DNA of 64,000 bases, taken from positions 310,001 to 374,000 of the forward strand of contig NZ_JAHUWZ010000001.1 of NCBI RefSeq assembly GCF_019218755.1, written 5' to 3'. The notes below the pieces were generated by a model that saw only the letters and a list, made by a program, of their open reading frames with translations, was not told where the DNA came from and made no database searches. Position 1 is the stretch's first letter. Each line of letters starts with the position of its first letter. The position numbers and the translations under genes were made by a program. This document shows positions 7,773-15,260 of this stretch, one piece after another. The DNA is from Acidovorax sp. sif1233 (GTDB lineage: Bacteria > Pseudomonadota > Gammaproteobacteria > Burkholderiales > Burkholderiaceae_C).

Positions 7773-8753
7773 ATGCTTGCCTTTATATTGCGCCGCCTGA
7801 TACAGGCTGTGATTGTCATGGTCACGGTGGCCTTCATCTCCTTCATGCTGTTCCAGTACGTGGGAGATCCCGTGGTGTTTCTGCTGGGACAGGATGCCAC
7901 CCCTGAACAGATCCGGGAGCTGCGTGCCTCCCTCGGCCTGGACAAACCCTTCTTCGTGCAGTTCTGGCACTTTCTCGTGAATGCGGCGCAAGGCGAATTC
8001 GGCCTGAGCCTGCGCCAGGGTGCCAAGGTCTCGCGCCTCATTGCCGAGCGTTTCCCCGCCACGCTGGAGCTGGCGCTGGTCGCCGCGGTGCTGGCGCTGG
8101 TGATCGGCGTGCCCATGGGCGTGTATGCGGCGCTCAAGCGCGGCACCTTCACCAGCCAGATGTTCATGACGCTTTCGCTGCTCGGCGTGTCGCTGCCCAC
8201 CTTCCTGATCGGCATCCTGCTGATCCTGGTGTTTGCGGTGACCCTGGGCTGGTTCCCGAGTTTTGGCCGCGGGGAAGTGGTGCAGCTGGGATGGTGGAGC
8301 ACCGGCCTGCTCAAGGCCAAGGGCTGGCACCACATCACGCTACCCGCCATCACGCTGGCCATCTTCCAGCTCACGCTGATCATGCGGCTGGTGCGCGCGG
8401 AGATGCTGGAGGTGCTGCGCACGGACTACATCAAGTTCGCGCGGGCCCGGGGCCTGTCCAATCGCGCCATCCATTTTGGGCACGCGCTCAAGAACACGCT
8501 GGTGCCCGTGATGACCATCACCGGCCTGCAGCTGGGCGGCCTGATCGCGTTTGCGATCATCACCGAGACCGTGTTCCAGTGGCCCGGCATGGGCCTGCTG
8601 TTCATCCAGGCCGTGACCTTTGCGGACATTCCTGTGATGGCGGCGTACCTCTGCCTGATCGCGCTGATCTTCGTGGTGATCAACCTGGTGGTGGATCTGC
8701 TGTACTTCGCGGTGGACCCCCGTCTGCGCGTGGGCAAGGCAGGAGGCCATTGA
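7773..8753 (+). CDS. ABC transporter permease, DppB/OppB type
   Basis: 326 residues. The start at 7773 was chosen because MLAFILRRLIQAVIVMVTVAFISF is the canonical N-terminus of DppB-family permeases. The protein has about six membrane segments. The cytoplasmic coupling loop ARGLSNRAIHFGHALKNTLVPV (residues ~225-245) contacts the ATPase. LFIQAVTFADIPVMAAYL near the end is also typical. It should pair with the DppC-type permease at 11922 to form the channel. The two permease genes are unusually separated by a hydrolase gene and a second receptor gene. Confidence 0.92.
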   Translation: MLAFILRRLIQAVIVMVTVAFISFMLFQYVGDPVVFLLGQDATPEQIRELRASLGLDKPFFVQFWHFLVNAAQGEFGLSLRQGAKVSRLIAERFPATLELALVAAVLALVIGVPMGVYAALKRGTFTSQMFMTLSLLGVSLPTFLIGILLILVFAVTLGWFPSFGRGEVVQLGWWSTGLLKAKGWHHITLPAITLAIFQLTLIMRLVRAEMLEVLRTDYIKFARARGLSNRAIHFGHALKNTLVPVMTITGLQLGGLIAFAIITETVFQWPGMGLLFIQAVTFADIPVMAAYLCLIALIFVVINLVVDLLYFAVDPRLRVGKAGGH

Positions 8754-8758
8754 ATGAG

Positions 8759-8860
8759 CTCCCCCCTGAGTCGCTTCGCGCCATCCCCCCGGAGGGGGGA
8801 TGCTCCCAGCGCGGCGGGGCGGCCCTTGCGCGGCAGCACTGGCCTGGGCCGCGCCGGTTT
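8759..8860 (+). repeat. Repeat A copy (GC-rich intergenic repeat)
   Basis: The stretch reads CCCCCTGAGTCGCTTCGCG, a hairpin of C and G runs (CCATCCCCCC/GGGGGGATG), then GCGGCGGGGCGGCCCTTGCGCGGCAGCACTGG, written here in parts. The same order recurs at 42097 and 45835, and in reverse at 25980. It begins right after the permease stop. Confidence 0.8.
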
Positions 8861-8901
8861 TGCCGGCTGCTGGCGCTGCACGAGCTTTCCGGGCGTCTGA
8901 C

Positions 8902-10119
8902 ATGCAGTCGCTCCGATACAAAGCGGGTGGCCGGGCGTTTGCGCACATCGCGCAGTTCCATCCGGAGCTGACCGCCCTGCGCCGCGATCTGCACGCCCAT
9001 CCCGAGCTGGGCTTTGAAGAAATCTATACAGGCAACCGCGTGAAAGAGGCGCTCAAGGTGTGCGGCGTGGACGAGATCCACGACGGCATCGGCCGCACGG
9101 GCATCGTTGCGGTGATCCGCGGCCGCAGCACCTCCAGCGGCTCCATGGTGGGCCTGCGTGCCGACATGGATGCGCTGCCTTTGGCAGAGCACAACGACTT
9201 CTCCTGGAAGTCGTGCAAGCCCGGCCTCATGCACGGCTGTGGCCACGACGGCCACACCGCCATGCTGGTGGGCGCGGCGCGCTACCTGGCCGAGACCCGC
9301 AATTTCGACGGCACGGCCGTGCTCGTGTTCCAGCCAGGCGAGGAGGGCTTGGCGGGCGCCCGCGTGATGATGGAAGACGGCCTGTTCGACCGGTTCCCGG
9401 TGCAGTCCATCTATGCCATGCACAACTGGCCGGCCATGAAGCCCGGCACCGTGGGCATCAACCCGGGCCCCATGATGGCGGCGGCCGACCGCTTCACCAT
9501 CGAGATCACGGGGCGCGGCGGCCACGGCGCGCATGCCTACCAGACGGTGGACGTGCTGGTGGTGGCCGCGCACATCATCACGGCGGCGCAGAGCATCGTG
9601 TCGCGCAACGTGCGCCCCATCGAAAGTGCCGTGGTCAGCATCTGCGCCGCGCAGGCAGGCGATCTGGGCGCCTTCAGCGTGCTACCCGGCTCCGCCACCC
9701 TGGTGGGCACCGTGCGCACGTTCGACCCCGTGGTGCAGGAGATGGTGGAAAAGCGCCTCAAGGAACTGTGCAACGCGATTGCTCTGGGCTTTGGGGCCAA
9801 TGCCACGGTGCACTACGAGCGCATCTACCCGGCCACGATCAACAGCGAGAGCGAGGCCGTCTTCGCGGGCGACGTGGCCGAATCCCTGCTGGGCGCGGAC
9901 CACGTGGTGCGCGACCTGGAGCCCAGCATGGGCGCGGAAGACTTCGCCTTCATGCTCCAGACCCGCCCGGGCGCCTACCTGCGCATCGGCCAGGGTACCG
10001 GCGCCAGCGGCAGTGCGCTGCACAACAGCCGCTACGACTTCAACGACGACATCCTGCCGCTGGGCTCTGCATTGCATGCGAGCCTGATCGAGCAGTCCAT
10101 GCCCCTGGCGGTGCCCTGA
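8902..10119 (+). CDS. M20-family metal-dependent amidohydrolase (hippurate/aminoacylase-like)
   Basis: 405 residues from the ATG at 8902; the open frame upstream lies in repeat A and was rejected. The family cleaves N-acyl amino acids, hippurate or small peptides in the cytosol with two zinc ions. Visible motifs are DLHAHPELGFEE, GLRADMDALPL, MHGCGHDGHTAML, FQPGEEG and, near the C-terminus, SMGAEDFAFM with its glutamate. The dimerisation domain lies between residues ~190 and 300. Sitting inside the peptide transporter operon, it probably processes the imported substrate. No signal peptide is visible. Confidence 0.9.
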   Translation: MQSLRYKAGGRAFAHIAQFHPELTALRRDLHAHPELGFEEIYTGNRVKEALKVCGVDEIHDGIGRTGIVAVIRGRSTSSGSMVGLRADMDALPLAEHNDFSWKSCKPGLMHGCGHDGHTAMLVGAARYLAETRNFDGTAVLVFQPGEEGLAGARVMMEDGLFDRFPVQSIYAMHNWPAMKPGTVGINPGPMMAAADRFTIEITGRGGHGAHAYQTVDVLVVAAHIITAAQSIVSRNVRPIESAVVSICAAQAGDLGAFSVLPGSATLVGTVRTFDPVVQEMVEKRLKELCNAIALGFGANATVHYERIYPATINSESEAVFAGDVAESLLGADHVVRDLEPSMGAEDFAFMLQTRPGAYLRIGQGTGASGSALHNSRYDFNDDILPLGSALHASLIEQSMPLAVP

Positions 10120-10204
10120 GGGCTGCATCCCCTTCGCGCAACGCCAGCATCCAATCCCTGGATCCACCACCTTTCGCACCCCTTTTCACTACGAGGAGAT
10201 TTCC

Positions 10205-11788
10205 ATGAAATTCCAGAAAAAAGCCGCCCTTGCCGCACTGTTTGCCGCGATGGCCGCAACCAGCATGGTCGCCAATGCGCAGACCATCCGAATTGCCAAC
10301 CAGGGCGATGCGCTCTCCATGGATCCGCACTCGCTCAACGAATCGCTCCAGCTGAGCGTGACCAGCAACGTGTACGAGCCGCTGGTCGGCCGCAACAAGG
10401 ACCTAAGCCTGGCGCCGGCGCTGGCCACGGCCTGGAAGCAAACCGCACCCACCGTGTGGCGGTTCGAGCTGCGCAAGGGCGTGCAATTCCATGACGGCAC
10501 CCCCTTCACGGCAGACGACGTGGTGTTCAGCTTTGGCCGCATGAAGGGCGAGGGCTCGGACATGAAGGCCACCAACAGCGACATCAAGCAGGTGCGCAAG
10601 ATCGACGATCACACCGTCGAGATCGAAACCATGGCGCCGCAGCCCATCCTGCCCGACGTGATCACGACCTCCTACATCATGAGCAAGAAGTGGTGCGAGA
10701 CCAACCAGGCCGTGATGCCCGTCGACCGCCGCAAGGGCATCGAGAACGCTGCCTCGTTCCGCGCCAACGGCACAGGCCCCTTCCGCCTGCGCGAGCGCCA
10801 GCCCAACGTGCGCTCGGTGTTCGTGCGCAACGGCTCCTACTGGGGCAAGATCGAGGGCAACGTGACCGAAGTGGTGTTCACGCCCATCGCCAACGATGCC
10901 ACGCGCGTGGCGGCGCTGCTGTCGGGCGAAGTGGATGTGATGGAGCCCGTGCCGGTGCAGGACATCGACCGTGTCAACAACAGCCCCAACACGCGTGCGG
11001 TGACCGGCCCCGAGCTGCGCACCATCTTCCTGGGCATGGACCAGAAGCGCGACGAGCTGCTGTACTCCAACGTGAAGGGCAAGAACCCCTTCAAGGACAA
11101 GCGCGTCCGCCAGGCCTTCTACCAGGCCATCGACATCGACGGCATCAAGAAGACCGTGATGCGCGGCGCCTCCAACCCTTCCGCGCTGATGGTGGGCCCT
11201 GGCATCAACGGCTTCCAGCCCGAGACCAAGCGCCTGCCGTACGACGTCGAAGCCGCCAAGAAGCTGATGGTGGAAGCCGGCTACCCCAATGGCTTCGAAG
11301 TGTCCATGAACTGCCCGAACGACCGCTACGTGAACGACGGCCGCATCTGCCAGACCGTGGCCGCCAACCTCTCGCGCATCAACGTCAAGATCAACCTGCA
11401 GGCCGAGACCAAGGGTACCTACTTCCCCAAGGTGCTGCGCCGCGACACCAGCTTCTACATGCTGGGCTGGACGCCCACGACCTACGACGCGCACAACGCG
11501 CTCAACGCGCTCATGATCTGCCCGGACGACAAGGGCGGTGCCGGCCAGTTCAACCTGGGCGCCTATTGCAACCCCAAGCTCGATGAACTGACGAAGAAGG
11601 TGCTGGTCGAGACCGACAAGGCCAAGCGCGACGCGATGATCAAGGAAGCCTTCGACCTGCACAGCGCCGACATCGGCCACCTGCCGCTGCACCAGCAGGC
11701 GCTGGCCTGGGGCGTGAACAAGAACGTGAAACTCGTGCAGATGGCCGACAACTTCATGTACTTCAAGTGGATGACCATCGGCAAGTAA
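10205..11788 (+). CDS. ABC transporter substrate-binding protein, peptide family, second of two
   Basis: 527 residues with signal peptide ending MAATSMVANA and a GAGGAG ribosome binding site. It is an SBP_bac_5 receptor (KGVQFHDGTPFTADDVVFSFG, FYMLGWTPTTYDAHNALN). It aligns along its length with the 6051 protein, including RVAALLSGEVDVME, LRTIFLGMDQKRDEL and AGYPNGFEVSMNCPNDRY, so the pair arose by duplication. Two receptors feeding one channel usually widen the substrate range. The exact ligand cannot be told from sequence. Confidence 0.92.
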   Translation: MKFQKKAALAALFAAMAATSMVANAQTIRIANQGDALSMDPHSLNESLQLSVTSNVYEPLVGRNKDLSLAPALATAWKQTAPTVWRFELRKGVQFHDGTPFTADDVVFSFGRMKGEGSDMKATNSDIKQVRKIDDHTVEIETMAPQPILPDVITTSYIMSKKWCETNQAVMPVDRRKGIENAASFRANGTGPFRLRERQPNVRSVFVRNGSYWGKIEGNVTEVVFTPIANDATRVAALLSGEVDVMEPVPVQDIDRVNNSPNTRAVTGPELRTIFLGMDQKRDELLYSNVKGKNPFKDKRVRQAFYQAIDIDGIKKTVMRGASNPSALMVGPGINGFQPETKRLPYDVEAAKKLMVEAGYPNGFEVSMNCPNDRYVNDGRICQTVAANLSRINVKINLQAETKGTYFPKVLRRDTSFYMLGWTPTTYDAHNALNALMICPDDKGGAGQFNLGAYCNPKLDELTKKVLVETDKAKRDAMIKEAFDLHSADIGHLPLHQQALAWGVNKNVKLVQMADNFMYFKWMTIGK

Positions 11789-11863
11789 GCGGTCAGAAGA
11801 TTTCGTACCTAGATCGTCGCAAAAGAATCAAGAGAAACGACAACCGGTTCTTTTGAAAGTCCA

Positions 11864-11901
11864 CACCACCGCGAGGCCGCTACCCGGGCCTGGCGGTGGT
11901 G
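11864..11901 (+). other. Intercistronic hairpin after the second binding-protein gene
   Basis: CACCACCGC (11864-11872) pairs perfectly with GCGGTGGTG (11893-11901), and the loop contains further GGCC/GGCC pairing. An A/T-rich stem (CAAAAGAA/TTCTTTTG, 11819-11855) precedes it. There is no T tract. It parallels the palindrome after the first receptor gene. Confidence 0.6.
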
Positions 11902-11921
11902 CCTGTTTACTGGTTCCCACA

Positions 11922-12833
11922 ATGAAAACTACCCTTGCCCGCTGGCTCGACAGCGATGTTGGCTACAGCTTCCGCACATCGCCGGTGGCCATGCTGGCCG
12001 CAGCGATCGCGCTGGTCTGCGTGTTCTGTTCGGTGTTCGCCGGATGGGTCGCGCCCCACAACCCGTTTGACCTGGCCACGCTCGAACTCAGCGATGCGCG
12101 GCTGCCCCCGGCCTGGAGCGCCGAAGGCTCCATGAAATACCCGCTGGGCACCGATGACCAGGGCCGCGACATCCTTTCCGCGCTGATCTACGGCGCGCGC
12201 ATCTCCCTCGTCGTGGGCATCGCGTCGGTGCTGCTCTCGGTGGTGGTGGGCGTGGCGTTTGGCCTGCTGGCGGGATTTCGCGGCGGCTGGATCGACGCGG
12301 TGCTCATGCGCCTGTGCGACGTGATGCTGTCGTTTCCGGCCATCCTGGTCGCCCTGCTGATTGCCGGTGTGGGCCGCGCGCTGTTTCCCAACGCGCACGA
12401 GTCGCTGGCCTTTGGCGTGCTCATCATCTCGATCTCGCTGACGGGCTGGGTGCAGTACGCACGCACCGTGCGCGGCTCCACGCTGGTGGAGCGCAACAAG
12501 GAGTACGTGCAGGCCGCGCGCGTGACGGGCGTCTCGTCGCTGCGCATCATGCGCAAGCACGTGTTGCCCAATGTGATGGGCCCGGTGCTCGTGCTGGCCA
12601 CCATCCAGGTCGCCACCGCCATCATCACCGAGGCCACGCTGTCCTTCCTGGGCGTGGGCGCGCCGCCCACATCGCCGTCGCTGGGCACGCTGATCCGCAT
12701 CGGCAACGACTACCTGTTCTCGGGCGAATGGTGGATCACCGTGTTCCCCGGTGCCATGCTGGTGCTGATTGCTCTTTCCGTGAATCTATTGGGCGACTGG
12801 TTGCGTGATGCCCTCAATCCGCGCCTGCGCTGA
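11922..12833 (+). CDS. ABC transporter permease, DppC/OppC type
   Basis: 303 residues from the ATG at 11922. The N-terminal segment before the first membrane helix, and PLGTDDQGRDILSALIYGARISLVVG around residues 80-105, are the DppC signature. The coupling loop is EYVQAARVTGVSSLRIMRKHVLPNV, and ATLSFLGVGAPPTSPSLG follows. It is the partner of the permease at 7773. It is separated by only 32 bp from the ATPase gene that follows. Confidence 0.93.
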   Translation: MKTTLARWLDSDVGYSFRTSPVAMLAAAIALVCVFCSVFAGWVAPHNPFDLATLELSDARLPPAWSAEGSMKYPLGTDDQGRDILSALIYGARISLVVGIASVLLSVVVGVAFGLLAGFRGGWIDAVLMRLCDVMLSFPAILVALLIAGVGRALFPNAHESLAFGVLIISISLTGWVQYARTVRGSTLVERNKEYVQAARVTGVSSLRIMRKHVLPNVMGPVLVLATIQVATAIITEATLSFLGVGAPPTSPSLGTLIRIGNDYLFSGEWWITVFPGAMLVLIALSVNLLGDWLRDALNPRLR

Positions 12834-12865
12834 ACAAGAACAAGAACAAGAAAAGCGATATCCCC

Positions 12866-13855
12866 ATGAGCCTTCTAGAAGTCAAAAACCTCGTTGTCGA
12901 ATTCCCGGGCCGCCGCGGTACCCTGCGCGCCCTGGACGACATTTCCTTCTCCATCGCACCCGGCGAGATCCTGGGTGTGGTGGGTGAATCTGGCGCGGGC
13001 AAGTCGCTCACCGGCGCCGCCATCATCGGCCTGCTGGAGCCACCGGGCCGCGTGGCATCCGGCCAGATCCTGCTCGAGGGCCAGCGCATCGACAACCTCA
13101 GCAATGAGCAAATGCGGCATATCCGCGGCCGCCGGATCGGCGCCATCTTCCAGGACCCGCTGACCTCGCTGAACCCGCTGTACACCGTGGGCCGCCAGCT
13201 CACCGAGACCATCCTGGCCCACCTGCCGGTCACGCCCGCCGAGGCCCGCCAGCGCGCCATCGCGCTGCTGCAGGACACCGGCATTCCGGCGGCGGCGGAG
13301 CGCATCGACCACTACCCGCACCAGTTCTCCGGCGGCATGCGCCAGCGCGTGGTGATCGCCCTGGCCCTGGCTGCCGAGCCCAAGCTCATCGTGGCCGACG
13401 AGCCCACCACGGCGCTCGACGTGTCCATCCAGGCGCAGATCATCACGCTGCTGAAAAACATCTGCAAATCGCGCGGTGCCGCCGTGATGCTGATCACCCA
13501 TGACATGGGCGTGATCGCCGAGACCTGCGACCGCGTGGCCGTGCTGTATGCCGGCCGCGTGGCCGAGATCGGCCCCGTGCACGACGTCATCAACAAGCCA
13601 TCGCACCCCTACACCAGCGGCCTGATGGCCTCCATCCCTGACATGGCGGTGGACCGCGAGCGCCTGAACCAGATCGACGGGGCCATGCCCCGCTTGAATG
13701 CCATCCCCAAGGGCTGTGCCTACAACCCGCGCTGCCCCAAGACCTTTGACCGCTGCATGACCGAACGTCCCGACCTGATGGATGCGGGCTCCACCCGCGC
13801 CGCCTGCTGGCTGCACGCCGGCGCCACGATGAAAAACGCCGAGGTGGCCGCATGA
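12866..13855 (+). CDS. ABC transporter ATPase, DppD/OppD type
   Basis: 329 residues. Walker A GESGAGKS, the signature [10 protein letters not shown], Walker [13 protein letters not shown] and the switch histidine in [11 protein letters not shown] are all intact. The C-terminal oligopeptide-family cysteine extension ([13 protein letters not shown]...C, residues ~280-315) is the site that binds an Fe-S cluster in some relatives. The stop overlaps the next ATG by 4 bp (ATGA), so the two ATPases are probably made in equal amounts. Confidence 0.95.
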   Translation: MSLLEVKNLVVEFPGRRGTLRALDDISFSIAPGEILGVVGESGAGKSLTGAAIIGLLEPPGRVASGQILLEGQRIDNLSNEQMRHIRGRRIGAIFQDPLTSLNPLYTVGRQLTETILAHLPVTPAEARQRAIALLQDTGIPAAAERIDHYPHQFSGGMRQRVVIALALAAEPKLIVADEPTTALDVSIQAQIITLLKNICKSRGAAVMLITHDMGVIAETCDRVAVLYAGRVAEIGPVHDVINKPSHPYTSGLMASIPDMAVDRERLNQIDGAMPRLNAIPKGCAYNPRCPKTFDRCMTERPDLMDAGSTRAACWLHAGATMKNAEVAA

Positions 13856-14904
13856 GCACTACGACCACCGCCACCACCGCCGCCGCAGGCAAGGCCCCCG
13901 TCGCCGCCCAAGGCCGGCCCCTCGTGCAGGCGCACGATCTGGCCAAGACTTTCGATGTCTCCGCCCCCTGGCTCAACCGCGTCATCGAGCGCAAGCCCCG
14001 CACGCTGCTGCATGCGGTCGACGGCGTGAGCTTCGAGATCGAACGGGGCAAGACACTCGCCCTGGTGGGCGAATCGGGCTGCGGCAAGAGCACGGTGGCC
14101 CGTTTGCTGGTGGGCCTGTACGAGCCGACACGCGGCGGCCTCACCTTCGACGGCCAGGACGCGCACGCCGCCTTCAAGGGCAACGATGCCCAGGCCATGC
14201 GCCGGCGCATCCAGATGATCTTCCAGGACCCCTATGCCAGCCTGAACCCGCGCTGGCTGGTCGAGGACATCATCGGTGAGCCGCTGCGCGAGCACGGCCT
14301 CATCACCGACAAGGTCGAGCTCAAGGCCCGCGTGGGCGAGCTGCTCAAGTCCGTGGGCCTGTCGCCGCTGGACATGGTCAAGTACCCGCACCAGTTCTCC
14401 GGCGGCCAGCGCCAGCGCATCTCCATCGCGCGCGCCCTGGCCACCGAGCCCGAGTTCCTGGTGTGCGACGAGCCCACCTCGGCGCTCGACGTGTCGGTGC
14501 AGGCGCAGGTGCTCAACATCATGAAGGACCTGCAGCGCGAGCGGCAGCTCACGTACCTGTTCATCAGCCACAACCTGGCCGTGGTGCGCCACGTGAGCGA
14601 CCAGGTCGGCGTGATGTACCTGGGCCGCCTGGTGGAACTGGCCGACAAGCACACGCTGTTCGATACGCCACGCCACCCCTACACGCGCATGCTGCTCGAT
14701 GCCATCCCCAAGATGCACGACACCGGCAAGGCGCGCACGCCGGTGCAGGGCGAGGTGCCCAACCCGCTGAACCCGCCCCCCGGCTGCGCCTTCAATCCGC
14801 GCTGCCCGCACGTGAACGACCGCTGCCGCGCCGAACGGCCCCAGCTGCTCAGCATTGGCGGCATCCGGATCGCCTGCCATGCGGTGGAAGAGGGGCGGAT
14901 CTGA
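13852..14904 (+). CDS. ABC transporter ATPase, DppF/OppF type
   Basis: 350 residues with an alanine/threonine-rich N-terminal extension. Walker A GESGCGKST, signature QFSGGQRQRI, Walker B FLVCDEPTSALD and FISHNLAVVRH are present. The C-terminal oligopeptide extension has FNPRCPHVNDRC. It forms the second nucleotide-binding subunit with the upstream ATPase and ends the operon. A repeat B copy follows 14 bp after the stop. Confidence 0.95.
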   Translation: MSTTTTATTAAAGKAPVAAQGRPLVQAHDLAKTFDVSAPWLNRVIERKPRTLLHAVDGVSFEIERGKTLALVGESGCGKSTVARLLVGLYEPTRGGLTFDGQDAHAAFKGNDAQAMRRRIQMIFQDPYASLNPRWLVEDIIGEPLREHGLITDKVELKARVGELLKSVGLSPLDMVKYPHQFSGGQRQRISIARALATEPEFLVCDEPTSALDVSVQAQVLNIMKDLQRERQLTYLFISHNLAVVRHVSDQVGVMYLGRLVELADKHTLFDTPRHPYTRMLLDAIPKMHDTGKARTPVQGEVPNPLNPPPGCAFNPRCPHVNDRCRAERPQLLSIGGIRIACHAVEEGRI

Positions 14905-14918
14905 GAGTTTGCTCCTGA

Positions 14919-14959
14919 ATTTATAGCTGCTTGCGCTTGATGGGAAAGCGCTGAGGGCC
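14919..14959 (+). repeat. Repeat B copy after the peptide ABC operon
   Basis: TTTATAGCTGCTTGCGCTTGATGGGAAAGCGCTGAGGGCC, with arms GCGCTT and AAGCGC, sits just downstream of the operon's last stop codon and may serve as its terminal hairpin. The further ~300 bp up to 15260 hold a promoter-like sequence but no gene. Confidence 0.8.
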
Positions 14960-15144
14960 TGTCTGGCTGTCAAACTGGCTGGTGTGCGCCTTGCCGGGAG
15001 TACCTGGCTTGGCGCCATGGAACACCCCCGACGCCGGCTGCCGGGGCCTGGGCCCCGCAGCGACCCGTGGGCGGCACCCGCGGTCGCCCCGGCGGTGCGC
15101 ACCAGGCGTCGGTGGCTGCGGGCTCCGCGCTTGCCAAATTGCGC

Positions 15145-15173
15145 TTGGTGGGTTGGCAAGTGGTTCGTATGAT
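15145..15173 (+). promoter_or_regulatory. Candidate promoter of the cysteine-repeat protein gene
   Basis: TTGGTG and TATGAT are separated by 17 bp, about 90 bp before the start codon. An inverted repeat TTGCCAA (15131) / TTGGCAA (15154) overlaps the -35 side and could be an operator. Confidence 0.4.
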
Positions 15174-15260
15174 GTCTTATTACCAGATGTTGCAGAGCCG
15201 GATCGCTACCGCGTCCCTTTGGGGAATCCGGCCTCGTCCACCCCTTTCTTTTCTGAATCC

